A stretch of 64,000 nucleotides of DNA from Zobellella taiwanensis (GCF_003012795.1 NZ_PXYH01000014.1:1-64000); one strand, 5' to 3'. Counted from the stretch's first letter, positions 27,798 through 36,839 are shown. Notes: generated by a model from the sequence alone, not told the origin. A program made the numbers and translations.

Positions 27798-28657
27798 CAG
27801 TGGCCGAGAGTGATCGGCCGGTCTGAGGTACTCCCCCATTCCGCCCAGGAGCCGTCATAAACGGCGACCTTTTCATGACCTGCCAGGGTGGCTGCCAAAG
27901 CCAGTATGGCGGCGGTCACGCCCGAGCCACAACTGCAGATCAAGGAGTGCTCCGGGGACAACAAGGGGGCCAGTTGCCGGCGCAGCTGTTGCGGTGGCGG
28001 CAGGCGGCCATCTGCGGTAAGCAGCTCGCCAAAGGGCAGGCAAAGGGCGCCGGGCATATGTCCGGGGCGGACGCCCGCCCTGGGATCCGCCGCCTCGCCG
28101 CTGAACCTTTCCCGGCTGCGGGCGTCCAGCACCCGACAGTCCGCTCGCGACAGGGCCCGGGCGACGTCGTCCGCATCGGCAATCCAGTGTCGCTGGCGAT
28201 GGGCCTGGAAGCGGGTGGGCGAGGGGAGTTCGGGCTCCCCTTGCTCAAGGGGCAGGCCCAACCGTTGCCAACCCGGCAGGCCGCCGTTGAGTACGGCCAC
28301 CTGCTGATGCCCCATGGCCCTGAACATCCACCACGCCCGGGGTGCGGAAAATATGCCCAGGCTGTCGTAGATGACCAGCCGGCTGTGATTGCCAATGCCC
28401 AGGCGGGCAACGGCCTCGGCGAAGTGGGCTTCATCGGGCAGCATGTGGGGCAGGGACGATGCCTTGTCCCTGATGTCCTGATCAAAGTCGAAGAAACGGG
28501 CTCCGGGAAGGCGTTGCCGGCGCCATTCCTGCTTGCCGCTGCGTCCGCTGGCCGGCATGTGCCAGCTGGCATCCAGTATGATCAACTCCGGGTGCCCCAA
28601 GTGCCGCGCCAGCCAGTCGGGCTCGACCAGGGGTGTGGGAATGTGTAAAGAATGCAT
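27797..28657 (-). CDS. sseA: 3-mercaptopyruvate sulfurtransferase-type rhodanese SseA
   Basis: 286 residues with two rhodanese domains. The C-terminal domain carries the active loop CGSGVTA (nucleophile near 239), and CG[ST]GVT is the mercaptopyruvate rather than thiosulfate type. The N-terminal domain (about 8-145) lacks the cysteine, as normal. A strong ribosome site (GGGAGG) precedes the ATG at 28657; the six extra codons upstream are rejected. Transfers sulfur from 3-mercaptopyruvate to thiol acceptors or cyanide in the cytosol. Confidence 0.88.
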   Translation of the reverse strand: MHSLHIPTPLVEPDWLARHLGHPELIILDASWHMPASGRSGKQEWRRQRLPGARFFDFDQDIRDKASSLPHMLPDEAHFAEAVARLGIGNHSRLVIYDSLGIFSAPRAWWMFRAMGHQQVAVLNGGLPGWQRLGLPLEQGEPELPSPTRFQAHRQRHWIADADDVARALSRADCRVLDARSRERFSGEAADPRAGVRPGHMPGALCLPFGELLTADGRLPPPQQLRRQLAPLLSPEHSLICSCGSGVTAAILALAATLAGHEKVAVYDGSWAEWGSTSDRPITLGH

Positions 28658-28757
28658 AAAAACCTCCCTTGTCATATCCGGTTATCCTAAGTGGCTCACC
28701 GCAGGGGAGCCAGCGTTTTTGGCGCAGGAGAATAATCGGGTAATCCGCCCCTATGTG

Positions 28758-28775
28758 TGTGCGAGATCTCTTACT
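28758..28775. promoter_or_regulatory. Candidate GacA/UvrY box upstream of csrB
   Basis: TGTGCGAGATCTCTTACT fits the 18-bp GacA/UvrY palindrome TGTAAG-N6-CTTACA with the usual AGATCT-like centre. Its centre lies about 178 bp upstream of the inferred csrB start, close to the spacing reported for E. coli csrB. The response regulator would activate csrB from here. Confidence 0.65.
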
Positions 28776-28910
28776 TTTGCTGTGGGAGAAAACGTTTTCA
28801 TGCATCATGAAAAGACCAGGATGTTATTTTTTGTGTTTATATTTCAATTGCTTAGTGATATTCCGTGGGTTTTTTCGTTTTCGGGTGCAATTTTTTTGGT
28901 CTGGCACAGC

Positions 28911-28938
28911 TTGAGGGAAAAAGAAACTTCTCTATAGT
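28911..28938 (+). promoter_or_regulatory. csrB promoter
   Basis: TTGAGG (28911-28916), 16-base spacer, TATAGT (28933-28938). Predicted start is near 28945. An IHF-like match (CAATTGCTTA near 28847-28856) lies in the AT-rich stretch between this promoter and the GacA-type box. Confidence 0.6.
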
Positions 28939-28944
28939 TAGTAG

Positions 28945-29213
28945 GGCAAGGAGCAAGGAAGTCTGTCAGGAAGACGGGCTGCCAGGAAAGGCGAAAGGAA
29001 CACCGCAGGATGCGGTAAAGGACACCTCCCAGGACGGAGACAGTCGAGCAGCTCAGGATGAACTGCGGTCAGGAAGACCAGGACGCACCGACGGATCGGG
29101 AAGAGGAACACCTTAAGGATAAGGTAATGTCAGGGATTGCAGGGAGCAACTTGGTTTAAGGATTAACCATACGACAACCCAAAAGGGGGTGACATGACGT
29201 CACCCCCTTTTTC
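28945..29213 (+). ncRNA. csrB: CsrB-type regulatory RNA (sequesters CsrA)
   Basis: About 270 nt of non-coding sequence with roughly 18 GGA triplets, 14 of them AGGA, many in small hairpin loops such as CACCTCCCAGGACGGAG, GGTCAGGAAGACC and CCGCAGGATGCGG. A long GC-rich terminator (29185-29213) ends it. This is the hallmark of CsrB/CsrC/RsmZ RNAs, which titrate the RNA-binding protein CsrA. Some blocks (AAAGGACACCTCC) are identical or nearly so to E. coli csrB. The open frame crossing its 5' half has no ribosome site and is rejected. Transcription is expected to depend on BarA/UvrY. Confidence 0.92.
29182..29213 (+). terminator. csrB terminator
   Basis: GGGGGTGACATGACGTCACCCCC hairpin is framed by AAAA upstream and TTTTT downstream (arms 29185-29193 and 29198-29207). 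Confidence 0.88.
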
Positions 29214-29230
29214 TATGGTCGGGCGGGGCA

Positions 29231-29551
29231 ATGAGTGACTGGATAGCGGTATTCGAAGCAGCCAACAGCCTGGAAGCGCACACCCTCAAGGGTGCGCTGG
29301 AAAGCCGTGGCATGGCGGTACTATTGAAAGGAGAAGCCCTGTCGGGGGCGCTGGGCGAACTGCCGATGGACGCAGCCTGTGTGACCCTGCTGGTAAAAAT
29401 GCCGCACTGGCAACGGGCGCGGGAGTTTGTGCGGGCCTATCAGCAGCAGGACGGGTGCCCATGGCGCTGCGACCGGTGTGGAGAGGAAAACGGCGCCCGC
29501 TTTGAAGTCTGCTGGCATTGCGGCAGCGTGCCAGAGGATACGCAAGGCTGA
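29231..29551 (+). CDS. DUF2007 protein with C-terminal zinc ribbon
   Basis: 106 residues. An N-terminal DUF2007 (signal-transducing PII-like, about 3-72) with FEAANSLEAHTLKGALESRG is followed by a two-CxxC zinc ribbon (CDRCGEENGARFEVCWHCG, about 78-97). Function unknown. A short G-rich site (GGGCGGGG) precedes the ATG. Located directly after csrB on the same strand but beyond its terminator. Confidence 0.8.
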   Translation: MSDWIAVFEAANSLEAHTLKGALESRGMAVLLKGEALSGALGELPMDAACVTLLVKMPHWQRAREFVRAYQQQDGCPWRCDRCGEENGARFEVCWHCGSVPEDTQG

Positions 29552-29598
29552 CCGCCGCGCACGCCGTGATTCCCCGGGTCTGCGGCGGTGTGCAAGGG

Positions 29599-29883
29599 TC
29601 AGCGTTTTTGCTGCTCGGTCAGTGCTTTTAGGCGTGTACGGTGGTGGTGCATGGCGAAAGAGCCAAACACCAGCACTTCCAGGTAGTCCCTGGCGGAGGG
29701 GTGCAGCAGGCTGGCGACCTGGCGCAGCATCAGCATCTGCAGCAAATGCATAACCAGTACCACGCCGCCCAGTATCATCGGCATGGAGCCGGCTTCCTCT
29801 ATACCGGGGCCGAGCAGGGCATAGGCGATACCGACCCAGAACACCAGCATCACCAGCCGCATCAACAGATTCAACACCTTCAT
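29599..29883 (-). CDS. DUF1145 (YhhL-like) small membrane protein
   Basis: 94 residues with two or three hydrophobic helices; MLVFWVGIAYALLGP and the MHLLQMLMLR segment fit DUF1145. In E. coli the corresponding gene yhhL also follows rsmD. The start overlaps the rsmD stop by four bases (ATGA), so both are on one message. Function unknown. Confidence 0.8.
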   Translation of the reverse strand: MKVLNLLMRLVMLVFWVGIAYALLGPGIEEAGSMPMILGGVVLVMHLLQMLMLRQVASLLHPSARDYLEVLVFGSFAMHHHRTRLKALTEQQKR

Positions 29884-30479
29884 TCTTGCACTTGCTCCCT
29901 TTGGTAGAGTTGGTAACAGACCTGGCCGGCCTGCTTGTCTTTCAGCAGCCGCCAGTTGGCGGGCAGGGACAGGGCCTGGGAGCCCTGTTCCCGTTCGATA
30001 TAGAGTTTGGCGTCGTCGGCCAGCCAGCCGCCCTGTTCAAGCAGGCGGCAGGTCTCGGCCAACAGCTCCCGGTGAAAGGGGGGATCCAGGAACACCAGAT
30101 CGAAGGGGGTCGCGGCCGCTTGCAGCATGGCGAGGGCATCGGTATTGAGCACTTGCCCCCGGGCTCCGGGCAGGCTGGCCAGGTTGTGCTGCAGTTGCCG
30201 GGCCACCCTGGGATCCTTCTCCACCAGCACCACCTCGGCGGCGCCGCGGGACAAAGCCTCGAATCCCAGACTGCCGCTGCCGGCGAAGAGATCGAGACAG
30301 CGACAGCCACGGACGTCGAACATCAGCCAGTTGAACAGGGTTTCCTTCACCCTGTCGGTGGTGGGTCTGAGCCCTTCGCTGTCGAGTACCGGCAGCTTGC
30401 GACCTCGCCACTGGCCTCCGATCAGGCGGATTTGGCCCCCGGCCGAGGCCGGTTTTCTTGCCGGTTTTGCTTTTGCCAT
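29880..30479 (-). CDS. rsmD: 16S rRNA (guanine966-N2)-methyltransferase RsmD
   Basis: 199 residues. SAM-binding motif DLFAGSGSLGFEALSRGA near 62-79 and catalytic DPPF in LVFLDPPFH near 129-137 are diagnostic of RsmD, which methylates G966 of 16S rRNA in the small-subunit precursor. The basic N-terminus (MAKAKPARKPAS) is slightly extended. Divergent from ftsY, the standard gammaproteobacterial arrangement. Confidence 0.92.
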   Translation of the reverse strand: MAKAKPARKPASAGGQIRLIGGQWRGRKLPVLDSEGLRPTTDRVKETLFNWLMFDVRGCRCLDLFAGSGSLGFEALSRGAAEVVLVEKDPRVARQLQHNLASLPGARGQVLNTDALAMLQAAATPFDLVFLDPPFHRELLAETCRLLEQGGWLADDAKLYIEREQGSQALSLPANWRLLKDKQAGQVCYQLYQREQVQE

Positions 30480-30611
30480 CGCGTTTCGCCGTATTTCAAT
30501 AAAGTGCTAGTATAAGGCGGTTTTTGCACCCATAAGGGGCGGATATTCTAAATAAGCGGCCGGTTAACGGCCAGCCCTAATCGTCCCGATAAAAAAGTGA
30601 GTATTGGCAGG

Positions 30612-32369
30612 ATGGCGAAAAAAGGTTTTTTCTCCTGGCTGGGCTTTGGCAAGAAAGCAGAGCAGCAGGATACCCAGGAACAACAGATTTCAGAACAGCA
30701 GGTGATCGCCTCGGAAACCGAAGTCGGCGCCGGGACGGAAGTGGAAGAGGCGCTGAATGAACGTACAATAACCGAAGCCCGCCTGGCGGCCGAGGCCCAG
30801 GCGGCGGAGGAAGCGAGGCTGGCGGCCGAAGCGCAGGCGGCGGAAGAGGCGAGGCTGGCGGCCGAGGCCCAGGCGGCGGAAGAGGCGAGGCTGGCGGCCG
30901 AAGCACAGGCGGCGGAAGAAGCGAGGCTGGCGGCCGAGGCCCAGGCGGCGGAGGAAGCGAGGCTGGCGGCCGAAGCGCAGGCGGCGGAAGAGGCGAGGCT
31001 GGCCGCCGAAGCGCAGGCGGCGGAAGAAGCGAGGCTGGCCGCCGAGGCCCAGGCCGCGGAAGAGGCGAGGCTGGCGGCCGAAGCGCAGGCGGCGGAAGAA
31101 GCGAGGCTGGCCGCCGAAGCGCAGGCGGCGGAAGAGGCGAGGCTGGCGGCCGAGGCCCAGGCGGCGGAAGAGGCGAGGCTGGCGGCCGAGGCCCAGGCGG
31201 CGGAAGAGGCGAGGCTGGCGGCCGAGGCCCAGGCGGCGGAAGAGGCGAGGCTGGCGGCCGAGGCCCGGGCGGCGGAAGAGGCGAGGCTGGCGGCCGAAGC
31301 GCAGGCGGCGGAAGAGGCGAGGCTGGCGGCCGAGGCCCAGGCGGCGGAAGAAGCGAGGCTGGCCGCCGAAGCCCAGGCGGCGGAAGAAGCGAGGCTGGCG
31401 GCCGAGGCCCAGGCGGCGGAAGAAGCCGAAGCGGCCAAGGTACCCAAACAGGGCTTTTTTGCCCGCCTCAGGCAGGGCCTGCTCAAGACTCGGCAGAACC
31501 TGGGTTCCGGCTTCTTCGGCCTGTTCCGGGGCAAGAAGATCGACGACGAGCTGTTCGAGGAGCTGGAAACCCAGCTGCTCACCGCCGATCTGGGGGTGGA
31601 AACCACCATGTCGATCATCGACAACCTGACCCGCCAGGCCAGCCGGCGCCAGTTAAAGGACGGCGAGGCGCTGTATGAACTGCTGAAGGAAGAAATGGGC
31701 GAGATCCTGGCCAAGGTGGACAAGCCCCTTGAAATCGACGGTGGGCACCAGCCCTTCGTTATCCTGATGGTGGGCGTCAACGGTGTGGGCAAGACCACCA
31801 CCATCGGCAAGCTGGCGCGCCAGTTCCAGGCCGAGGGTAAGTCGGTGATGCTGGCCGCGGGCGACACCTTCCGCGCCGCGGCGGTGGAGCAACTGCAGGT
31901 GTGGGGCGAACGCAACAAGATACCGGTGATCGCCCAGCATACCGGCGCCGATGCCGCTTCGGTGATCTTCGACGCGGTGCAGGCGGCCAAGGCACGCAAG
32001 ATAGACGTGCTGATTGCCGATACCGCGGGTCGTCTGCAGAACAAGGCGCACCTGATGGAGGAACTGAAGAAAATCGTGCGGGTGATGCAGAAGGTGGACG
32101 GCGCCGCGCCCCACGAAATCATGCTGACCCTGGACGCCGGCACTGGCCAGAATGCCCTCAGCCAGGCCAAGATCTTCAACGAGGCCGTGCCCATTACCGG
32201 CATCACCCTGAGCAAGCTGGACGGTACCGCCAAGGGCGGCGTGATTTTCGCGGTGGCCGACAAGTTCGGCATTCCCATCCGCTATATCGGTGTGGGCGAA
32301 AAAATCGACGATTTGCGCCCCTTTGACGCGAAAGAATTTATCGATGCTCTCTTCAGCCGGGAAGACTAA
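30612..32369 (+). CDS. ftsY: Signal recognition particle receptor FtsY with expanded repeat A-domain
   Basis: 585 residues. An N-terminal amphipathic membrane-targeting motif (MAKKGFFSWLGFGKK) leads into an acidic A-domain made of 18 tandem copies of EARLAAEAQAAE (residues 55-270). The SRP-type NG GTPase follows: G1 GVNGVGKTTT near 388, GDTFRAAA near 418, DTAGR near 469, SKLDGTAKGG near 533. FtsY docks ribosome-SRP complexes at the membrane for co-translational insertion. The ATG at 30612 follows GGCAGG; the upstream GTG at 30597 is less likely. Followed without gap by ftsE. Confidence 0.95.
   Translation: MAKKGFFSWLGFGKKAEQQDTQEQQISEQQVIASETEVGAGTEVEEALNERTITEARLAAEAQAAEEARLAAEAQAAEEARLAAEAQAAEEARLAAEAQAAEEARLAAEAQAAEEARLAAEAQAAEEARLAAEAQAAEEARLAAEAQAAEEARLAAEAQAAEEARLAAEAQAAEEARLAAEAQAAEEARLAAEAQAAEEARLAAEAQAAEEARLAAEARAAEEARLAAEAQAAEEARLAAEAQAAEEARLAAEAQAAEEARLAAEAQAAEEAEAAKVPKQGFFARLRQGLLKTRQNLGSGFFGLFRGKKIDDELFEELETQLLTADLGVETTMSIIDNLTRQASRRQLKDGEALYELLKEEMGEILAKVDKPLEIDGGHQPFVILMVGVNGVGKTTTIGKLARQFQAEGKSVMLAAGDTFRAAAVEQLQVWGERNKIPVIAQHTGADAASVIFDAVQAAKARKIDVLIADTAGRLQNKAHLMEELKKIVRVMQKVDGAAPHEIMLTLDAGTGQNALSQAKIFNEAVPITGITLSKLDGTAKGGVIFAVADKFGIPIRYIGVGEKIDDLRPFDAKEFIDALFSRED
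30774..31421 (+). repeat. 36-bp tandem repeat, 18 copies, in ftsY
   Basis: 648 bp made of exactly 18 units of 36 bp, each coding EARLAAEAQAAE. Copies differ only by scattered synonymous changes (GCG/GCC, GAA/GAG), plus one Q-to-R change in copy 14. Length is a multiple of three, so the frame is kept. The near-identity points to recent expansion by recombination or slippage, and copy number may vary between isolates. Confidence 0.95.
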
Positions 32370-33035
32370 ATGATCCGCTTCGATCAGGTTAGCAAGGTAT
32401 ACAGCGGGGGCTTTCAGGCCCTGCAAAAGGTCAGCTTTCACCTGCAAAAAGGCGAGATGGCGTACCTGACCGGCCACTCCGGCGCCGGCAAGAGTACCCT
32501 GCTCAAGCTGATCAGCGTGATGGAGAGGCCTACCGATGGCCGGGTGTACTTCAACGGCCAGGACGTGAGCCGCATCCGCCGCGGCGACATTCCCTATGTG
32601 CGCCGGCGCATCGGCATGATTTTCCAGGATCACCACCTGATCAATGGCCGCACCGTGTTCGACAACGTCGCCCTGCCGCTGGTGATCGAGGGCTATGGCC
32701 ACCAGGATATCCGCCGGCGGGTGTCGGCGGCCCTGGACAAGGTGGGTCTGCACGGCAAGGACCGCTACTACCCGCCCATGCTCTCGGGGGGGGAGCAGCA
32801 GCGGGTGGGCATTGCCCGGGCCATCGTCAACAAGCCCTCGCTGCTGCTGGCGGACGAGCCCACCGGTAATCTGGATCCGGAGCTGTCGATGGAAATACTG
32901 CATCTGTTCGAGGCCTTCAACCGGGTGGGGGTGAGCGTACTGATCGCCACCCATGATACCGGCCTGATCAACTCCCTGCGTTACCGTACCCTGACCCTCA
33001 ATGCGGGTCGCATGCTGGTGGAGGATGAGCAATGA
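32370..33035 (+). CDS. ftsE: Cell-division ABC ATPase FtsE
   Basis: 221 residues. Walker A GHSGAGKST near 36-44, signature [13 protein letters not shown] near 136-148, Walker B LLLADEPTGNLD near 155-166. FtsE-FtsX links the divisome to periplasmic amidase activators such as EnvC (encoded in this window at 39689). The start directly follows the ftsY stop; stop overlaps ftsX by four bases. Confidence 0.95.
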   Translation: MIRFDQVSKVYSGGFQALQKVSFHLQKGEMAYLTGHSGAGKSTLLKLISVMERPTDGRVYFNGQDVSRIRRGDIPYVRRRIGMIFQDHHLINGRTVFDNVALPLVIEGYGHQDIRRRVSAALDKVGLHGKDRYYPPMLSGGEQQRVGIARAIVNKPSLLLADEPTGNLDPELSMEILHLFEAFNRVGVSVLIATHDTGLINSLRYRTLTLNAGRMLVEDEQ

Positions 33036-33985
33036 GCCAGCAGGAACACAAACTGGCCTGGCACCGGCGCCTGGCCATGTACTGGGTGGACCACCTGCGC
33101 CAGCTGTTTGCCAGCCTGGGCGAGCTGTGGCGAACCCCGCTCAGTTCGCTGATGACCATAGCGGTGCTGGGGGTTAGCCTGGCGTTGCCGGCCAGCTTCT
33201 ATGTGCTGCTGAAAAATGCCGAATCGGTCAGTCAATTCTGGCAAAGCAAGGCCCAGATCAGTCTTTACCTGCGCCAGGAGGCGGAGCCGGCCCAGGTCAC
33301 CGATTTGCAGCAGCGGCTGGCGGCCATGGAGGAGATAGACCAGGTCAGCTATATCAGTCCCGAGCAGGGGCTGGCCGATTTCAGTGGTGCCGCCGGTTTT
33401 GCCGAGGCATTGCCCTTGCTGGAAGACAACCCCTTGCCGGCGGTGTTCATCCTCAACCTGTCCGAGACCGGCCGGGCGCCCGATGCGGCCGAATTGTTGC
33501 TGGCCGACATGAATGCCGAACCGGCTGTGGCTAACGCCCGGCTGGACATGGCCTGGCTGGCCCGGTTGTCGGGCATAGTGGATCTGCTGCGTCAGGCGGT
33601 CATCGGCATGGCAGTACTGCTGCTGGCCGGGGTGCTGCTGGTGGTCAGCAATACCCTGCGGCTCAATATCCTCAATTGCCGCTATGAAATCGAGGTGATG
33701 AAGCTGGTGGGCGCCACCGACGGCTTTATCCAGCGGCCCTTTCTCTATGTGGGGCTATGGTATGGCATTATCGGCGGCTTGCTGGCCTGGTGGCTGACCC
33801 TGGTGATGGTGTTTTGGCTCAGCCACAAGGTCAATGCGCTGGCGGCCCTGTACCAGAGCAATTTTCATCTGCTGGGGCTGGGAATGCGGGAAAGCTTGCT
33901 GCTGATCCTGACGGGCACCCTGCTCAGCCTGCTGGCTTCGGGCTTTTCGGTGCGCCGCCATATCCGGGCCATAGAGCCGGGTTGA
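33032..33985 (+). CDS. ftsX: Cell-division protein FtsX
   Basis: 317 residues. Cytoplasmic N-terminus, first transmembrane helix near 45-65, a periplasmic loop of about 110 residues that recruits EnvC, then three helices near 187-210, 240-262 and 285-305. Coupled to ftsE by ATGA. FtsEX transmits ATP hydrolysis to periplasmic cell-wall hydrolases at the septum. Confidence 0.94.
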   Translation: MSQQEHKLAWHRRLAMYWVDHLRQLFASLGELWRTPLSSLMTIAVLGVSLALPASFYVLLKNAESVSQFWQSKAQISLYLRQEAEPAQVTDLQQRLAAMEEIDQVSYISPEQGLADFSGAAGFAEALPLLEDNPLPAVFILNLSETGRAPDAAELLLADMNAEPAVANARLDMAWLARLSGIVDLLRQAVIGMAVLLLAGVLLVVSNTLRLNILNCRYEIEVMKLVGATDGFIQRPFLYVGLWYGIIGGLLAWWLTLVMVFWLSHKVNALAALYQSNFHLLGLGMRESLLLILTGTLLSLLASGFSVRRHIRAIEPG

Positions 33986-34035
33986 ACTCATGGGCCCGAC
34001 TGTGGTCTTATTGGGGCAATACTGCGGGGCGCCCC

Positions 34036-34063
34036 TTGACTTTCGGGCCCGGATCCATAAATT
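34036..34063 (+). promoter_or_regulatory. Candidate rpoH promoter
   Basis: TTGACT (34036-34041), 16-base spacer, TAAATT (34058-34063), about 85 bases before the rpoH start. The leader between could fold as an RNA thermosensor as in E. coli, but I cannot test that. ftsX ends at 33985 without a clear terminator, so read-through is also possible. Confidence 0.5.
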
Positions 34064-34145
34064 TTGCGCAGCGCGTATGCGCGCAGCCAGACAACCCATG
34101 TCATTGCAGGGTGCCGAACGCAGCCGTTTGATACGGAGTCATGTA

Positions 34146-35018
34146 ATGAACAAGAGTTTGATGACGACAGATTTTCAGCGCCACTTCGCCCTGGTTCCCC
34201 AGGGCAGCCTGGAGGCCTATATCCAGGCAGTCAATACCATTCCCGTGCTCAGCGCCGAGGAAGAGAAATCCCTGGCCGAACGGCTGCAGAACGACGGCGA
34301 TCTGAGCGCCGCCCGGCAGTTGATCATGTCGCACCTGCGCTTTGTGGTGCATATCGCCAAGAGCTACGCGGGCTATGGTCTGCCCCAGGCGGACCTGATC
34401 CAGGAAGGCAATATCGGCCTGATGAAGGCGGTGAAGCGCTTCGATCCCACAGTCGGTGTTCGGCTGGTGTCCTTTGCTGTGCACTGGATCAAGGCCGAGA
34501 TCCACGAATACGTGCTGCGTAACTGGCGGGTGGTCAAGGTGGCCACCACCAAGGCCCAGCGCAAACTGTTCTTTAATCTGCGCAAGTCCAAAAAACGCCT
34601 GGGCTGGTTCAACCAGCAGGAAGTGAACACCGTCGCCGAAGATCTTGGCGTCTCGCCGGCCGAGGTGCTGGAAATGGAGTCGCGCATGAGCGCCCAGGAT
34701 CAGGCTTTCGACCTGGCCTCCGATGACGACGACAAGGACACCAGTTTCTCGCCGGTACACTACCTGGAAGACAAGAGTTCCGACGTAGCCCATCAGGTGG
34801 AAGAAGCCAATTGGGAGCAGGCCGCCAATCGCCGCCTGCGCGCTGCCCTCGATGCCCTGGACGATCGTAGCCGGCGCATTATCCAGGCCCGCTGGCTGGA
34901 TGAAGACGACAAGAGCACGCTGCAGAGCCTGGCCGACGAATACGGCGTCTCCGCCGAGCGCATTCGCCAGCTGGAGAAAACCGCCCTGAAAAAACTCAAG
35001 GCGGCCATGGACGCCTGA
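34146..35018 (+). CDS. rpoH: Heat-shock sigma factor RpoH (sigma-32)
   Basis: 290 residues. Regions 2.1-2.4 ([59 protein letters not shown]) and the RpoH box [18 protein letters not shown], unique to sigma-32, are all present. The C-terminal region 4.2 helix-turn-helix reads [18 protein letters not shown]. Directs RNA polymerase to chaperone and protease promoters. The ATG at 34146 has GGAG upstream; the longer open frame from 33990 is untranslated leader. Position after ftsX is conserved in gammaproteobacteria. Confidence 0.95.
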   Translation: MNKSLMTTDFQRHFALVPQGSLEAYIQAVNTIPVLSAEEEKSLAERLQNDGDLSAARQLIMSHLRFVVHIAKSYAGYGLPQADLIQEGNIGLMKAVKRFDPTVGVRLVSFAVHWIKAEIHEYVLRNWRVVKVATTKAQRKLFFNLRKSKKRLGWFNQQEVNTVAEDLGVSPAEVLEMESRMSAQDQAFDLASDDDDKDTSFSPVHYLEDKSSDVAHQVEEANWEQAANRRLRAALDALDDRSRRIIQARWLDEDDKSTLQSLADEYGVSAERIRQLEKTALKKLKAAMDA

Positions 35019-35032
35019 GCCCAGCGTTATAA

Positions 35033-35062
35033 TAAAAAAAGGCCCCGACGGGGCCTTTTTTC
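35033..35062. terminator. Intrinsic terminator after rpoH
   Basis: AAAAAAAGGCCCC / GGGGCCTTTTTT hairpin, with U-tracts on both strands. Confidence 0.88.
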
Positions 35063-35100
35063 CGTAAGCGATTCAACCATCCGAAAGCAGGACAGCCCCC

Positions 35101-35751
35101 ATGAAAATACTGAAGCATCTGTTTGACAACAACCGGGAATGGTCCGAAAAAATCAAGGCGGAAGATCCCACCTTTTTTGAGCAGCTGGCTCTGCAGCAGG
35201 CGCCCGAGTACCTGTGGATCGGTTGTTCCGACAGCCGGGTGCCCGCCAACCAGCTCACCGGCCTGCTGCCCGGCGATGTCTTCGTGCATCGCAACGTGGC
35301 CAACCTGGTGGTGCATACGGACTTCAACTGCCTGTCGGTGGTACAATACGCCGTTGAAGTCCTCAAGGTGAAGCACATCATCATCTGCGGCCACTATGGC
35401 TGCGGTGGGGTGCTGGCGGCCATGCAGAACAAGGAACTGGGTCTTATCGACAACTGGCTGCGCAACATCAAGGACATCTGCCACAAGCACGAGGAAGCGC
35501 TGAGTGCCATTGCGGATCAGCAGACCCGGGAAGACTACATGTGCGAACTGAACGTGGTGGAACAGGTGGCCAACCTGTGTCACACCACCATAGTGCAGAA
35601 TGCCTGGAAACAGGGCCAGGCCCTGTCGGTGCACGGCTGGGTATACGGCATCAAGGACGGCAAGCTGCATGATCTCGACGTCTGTGTAACCGGCGTGGAA
35701 CAGATTCCCGATGTCTACCGCATCTTCCGCCAGCGCATTCTGGGTAAATAG
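35101..35751 (+). CDS. can: Beta-class carbonic anhydrase Can
   Basis: 216 residues. Zinc ligands C42 and D44 in CSDSRVP, then H98 and C101 in GHYGCGG, the beta-class set. Interconverts CO2 and bicarbonate for carboxylation reactions in the cytosol. Length and the [14 protein letters not shown] segment match E. coli Can. Single gene with its own leader after the rpoH terminator; glpX follows 32 bases later. Confidence 0.93.
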   Translation: MKILKHLFDNNREWSEKIKAEDPTFFEQLALQQAPEYLWIGCSDSRVPANQLTGLLPGDVFVHRNVANLVVHTDFNCLSVVQYAVEVLKVKHIIICGHYGCGGVLAAMQNKELGLIDNWLRNIKDICHKHEEALSAIADQQTREDYMCELNVVEQVANLCHTTIVQNAWKQGQALSVHGWVYGIKDGKLHDLDVCVTGVEQIPDVYRIFRQRILGK

Positions 35752-35783
35752 CGACACAACTTGCATTATTTTAGGAAGACTCC

Positions 35784-36791
35784 ATGAGACGTGAACTGGC
35801 CATTGAATTTTCCCGGGTGACCGAAGCGGCGGCCCTGGCCGGCTACAAGTGGTTGGGCCGGGGCGACAAAAACATTGCCGACGGCGCCGCCGTGGCGGCC
35901 ATGCGTCATGTGCTGAATGAAATCGAAATCAGCGGCGAGGTGGTGATCGGCGAGGGCGAGATCGACGAGGCGCCCATGCTCTACATTGGCGAACGGGTCG
36001 GCAAGGGCGGCGATGAGGTGGATATCGCGGTGGACCCCATCGAGGGTACCCGCATGACCGCCATGGGCCAGTCCAACGCCCTGGCGGTGATGGCGGTGGG
36101 CGAGAAGGGGGCTTTCCTGCGTGCCCCCGACATGTACATGGAAAAGCTGATTGTCGGTGCCGGTGCCAAGGGCGCCATCGATCTGGACAAGTCTCTCGAG
36201 CAGAACATCAAGGCTGTGGCGAAAGCCCTTAACAAGCCCTTGTCCCGCTTTACCGTGATTACCCTGGCCAAGCCACGCCACGACAAGGCGATCAAGACCA
36301 TGCAGGCCCTGGGGGTGCGGGTGTTTGCCATTCCCGACGGTGACGTGGCCGCTTCCATCCTGGCCTGCATTCCCGAGAGCGAAGTGGACATGCTCTACGG
36401 GGTGGGCGGCGCGCCGGAAGGCGTGATTTCCGCCGCCGTGGTGCGCGCCCTGGACGGCGACATGCAGGCCCGGCTGGTGCCGCGCTATGAAGTGAAAGGT
36501 CCGGACGAAGAAAGCCTTGAGCTGGGCCGGCAGGAAATCGCCCGTTGCGAGCAGATGGGCATCGAGGTCGGCAAGGTGCTCCGGCTCGAGGACATGGCCC
36601 GCACCGACAACGTCATCTTCTCCGCCACCGGCATTACCAAGGGCGATCTGCTGGAAGGCATCAGCAGCGACGGCCACTATGCCCACACCGAGACCCTGGT
36701 GATCCGCGGCAAGTCGCGTACCATACGCCGCATTCGCTCGACCCATATTCTGTCACGCAAGGATCAGCGCCTGCAGGACATTATCCTGTAA
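35784..36791 (+). CDS. glpX: Class II fructose-1,6-bisphosphatase GlpX
   Basis: 335 residues. Metal-site motifs GEGEIDEAPMLYIGE (about 54-68), VDPIEGT (about 84-90) and the GVGGAPEGVISAA loop (about 207-219) identify the GlpX family. Hydrolyses fructose 1,6-bisphosphate in gluconeogenesis. TAGGAAG precedes the ATG. Ends just before a terminator. Confidence 0.94.
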   Translation: MRRELAIEFSRVTEAAALAGYKWLGRGDKNIADGAAVAAMRHVLNEIEISGEVVIGEGEIDEAPMLYIGERVGKGGDEVDIAVDPIEGTRMTAMGQSNALAVMAVGEKGAFLRAPDMYMEKLIVGAGAKGAIDLDKSLEQNIKAVAKALNKPLSRFTVITLAKPRHDKAIKTMQALGVRVFAIPDGDVAASILACIPESEVDMLYGVGGAPEGVISAAVVRALDGDMQARLVPRYEVKGPDEESLELGRQEIARCEQMGIEVGKVLRLEDMARTDNVIFSATGITKGDLLEGISSDGHYAHTETLVIRGKSRTIRRIRSTHILSRKDQRLQDIIL

Positions 36792-36810
36792 CGGCGAAAT
36801 CGCCATGGGT

Positions 36811-36839
36811 AAAGGGATGCGGACGCATCCCTTTTTTGT
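36811..36839 (+). terminator. Intrinsic terminator after glpX
   Basis: GGGATGCG/CGCATCCC stem with a 2-base loop, then TTTTTT. Confidence 0.85.

Noticed and set aside
28865-29116. 83-codon frame over the 5' half of csrB
   Set aside because: No ribosome site; the sequence is explained by the repeated GGA hairpins of a CsrB RNA.
30774-31421. Regular repeat array that could suggest CRISPR
   Set aside because: No spacers; units are contiguous 36-bp coding repeats in frame with ftsY.
30548-32278. 576-codon open frame antisense to ftsY, rich in Ala/Ser repeats
   Set aside because: It is the mirror of the 36-bp array; lack of stops follows from the repeat composition, and the ftsY frame has all GTPase motifs.
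33986-34145. Extended N-terminus for RpoH from the longer open frame
   Set aside because: The extra 52 codons have no homology to sigma-32, contain the likely promoter, and a good ribosome site precedes the ATG at 34146.
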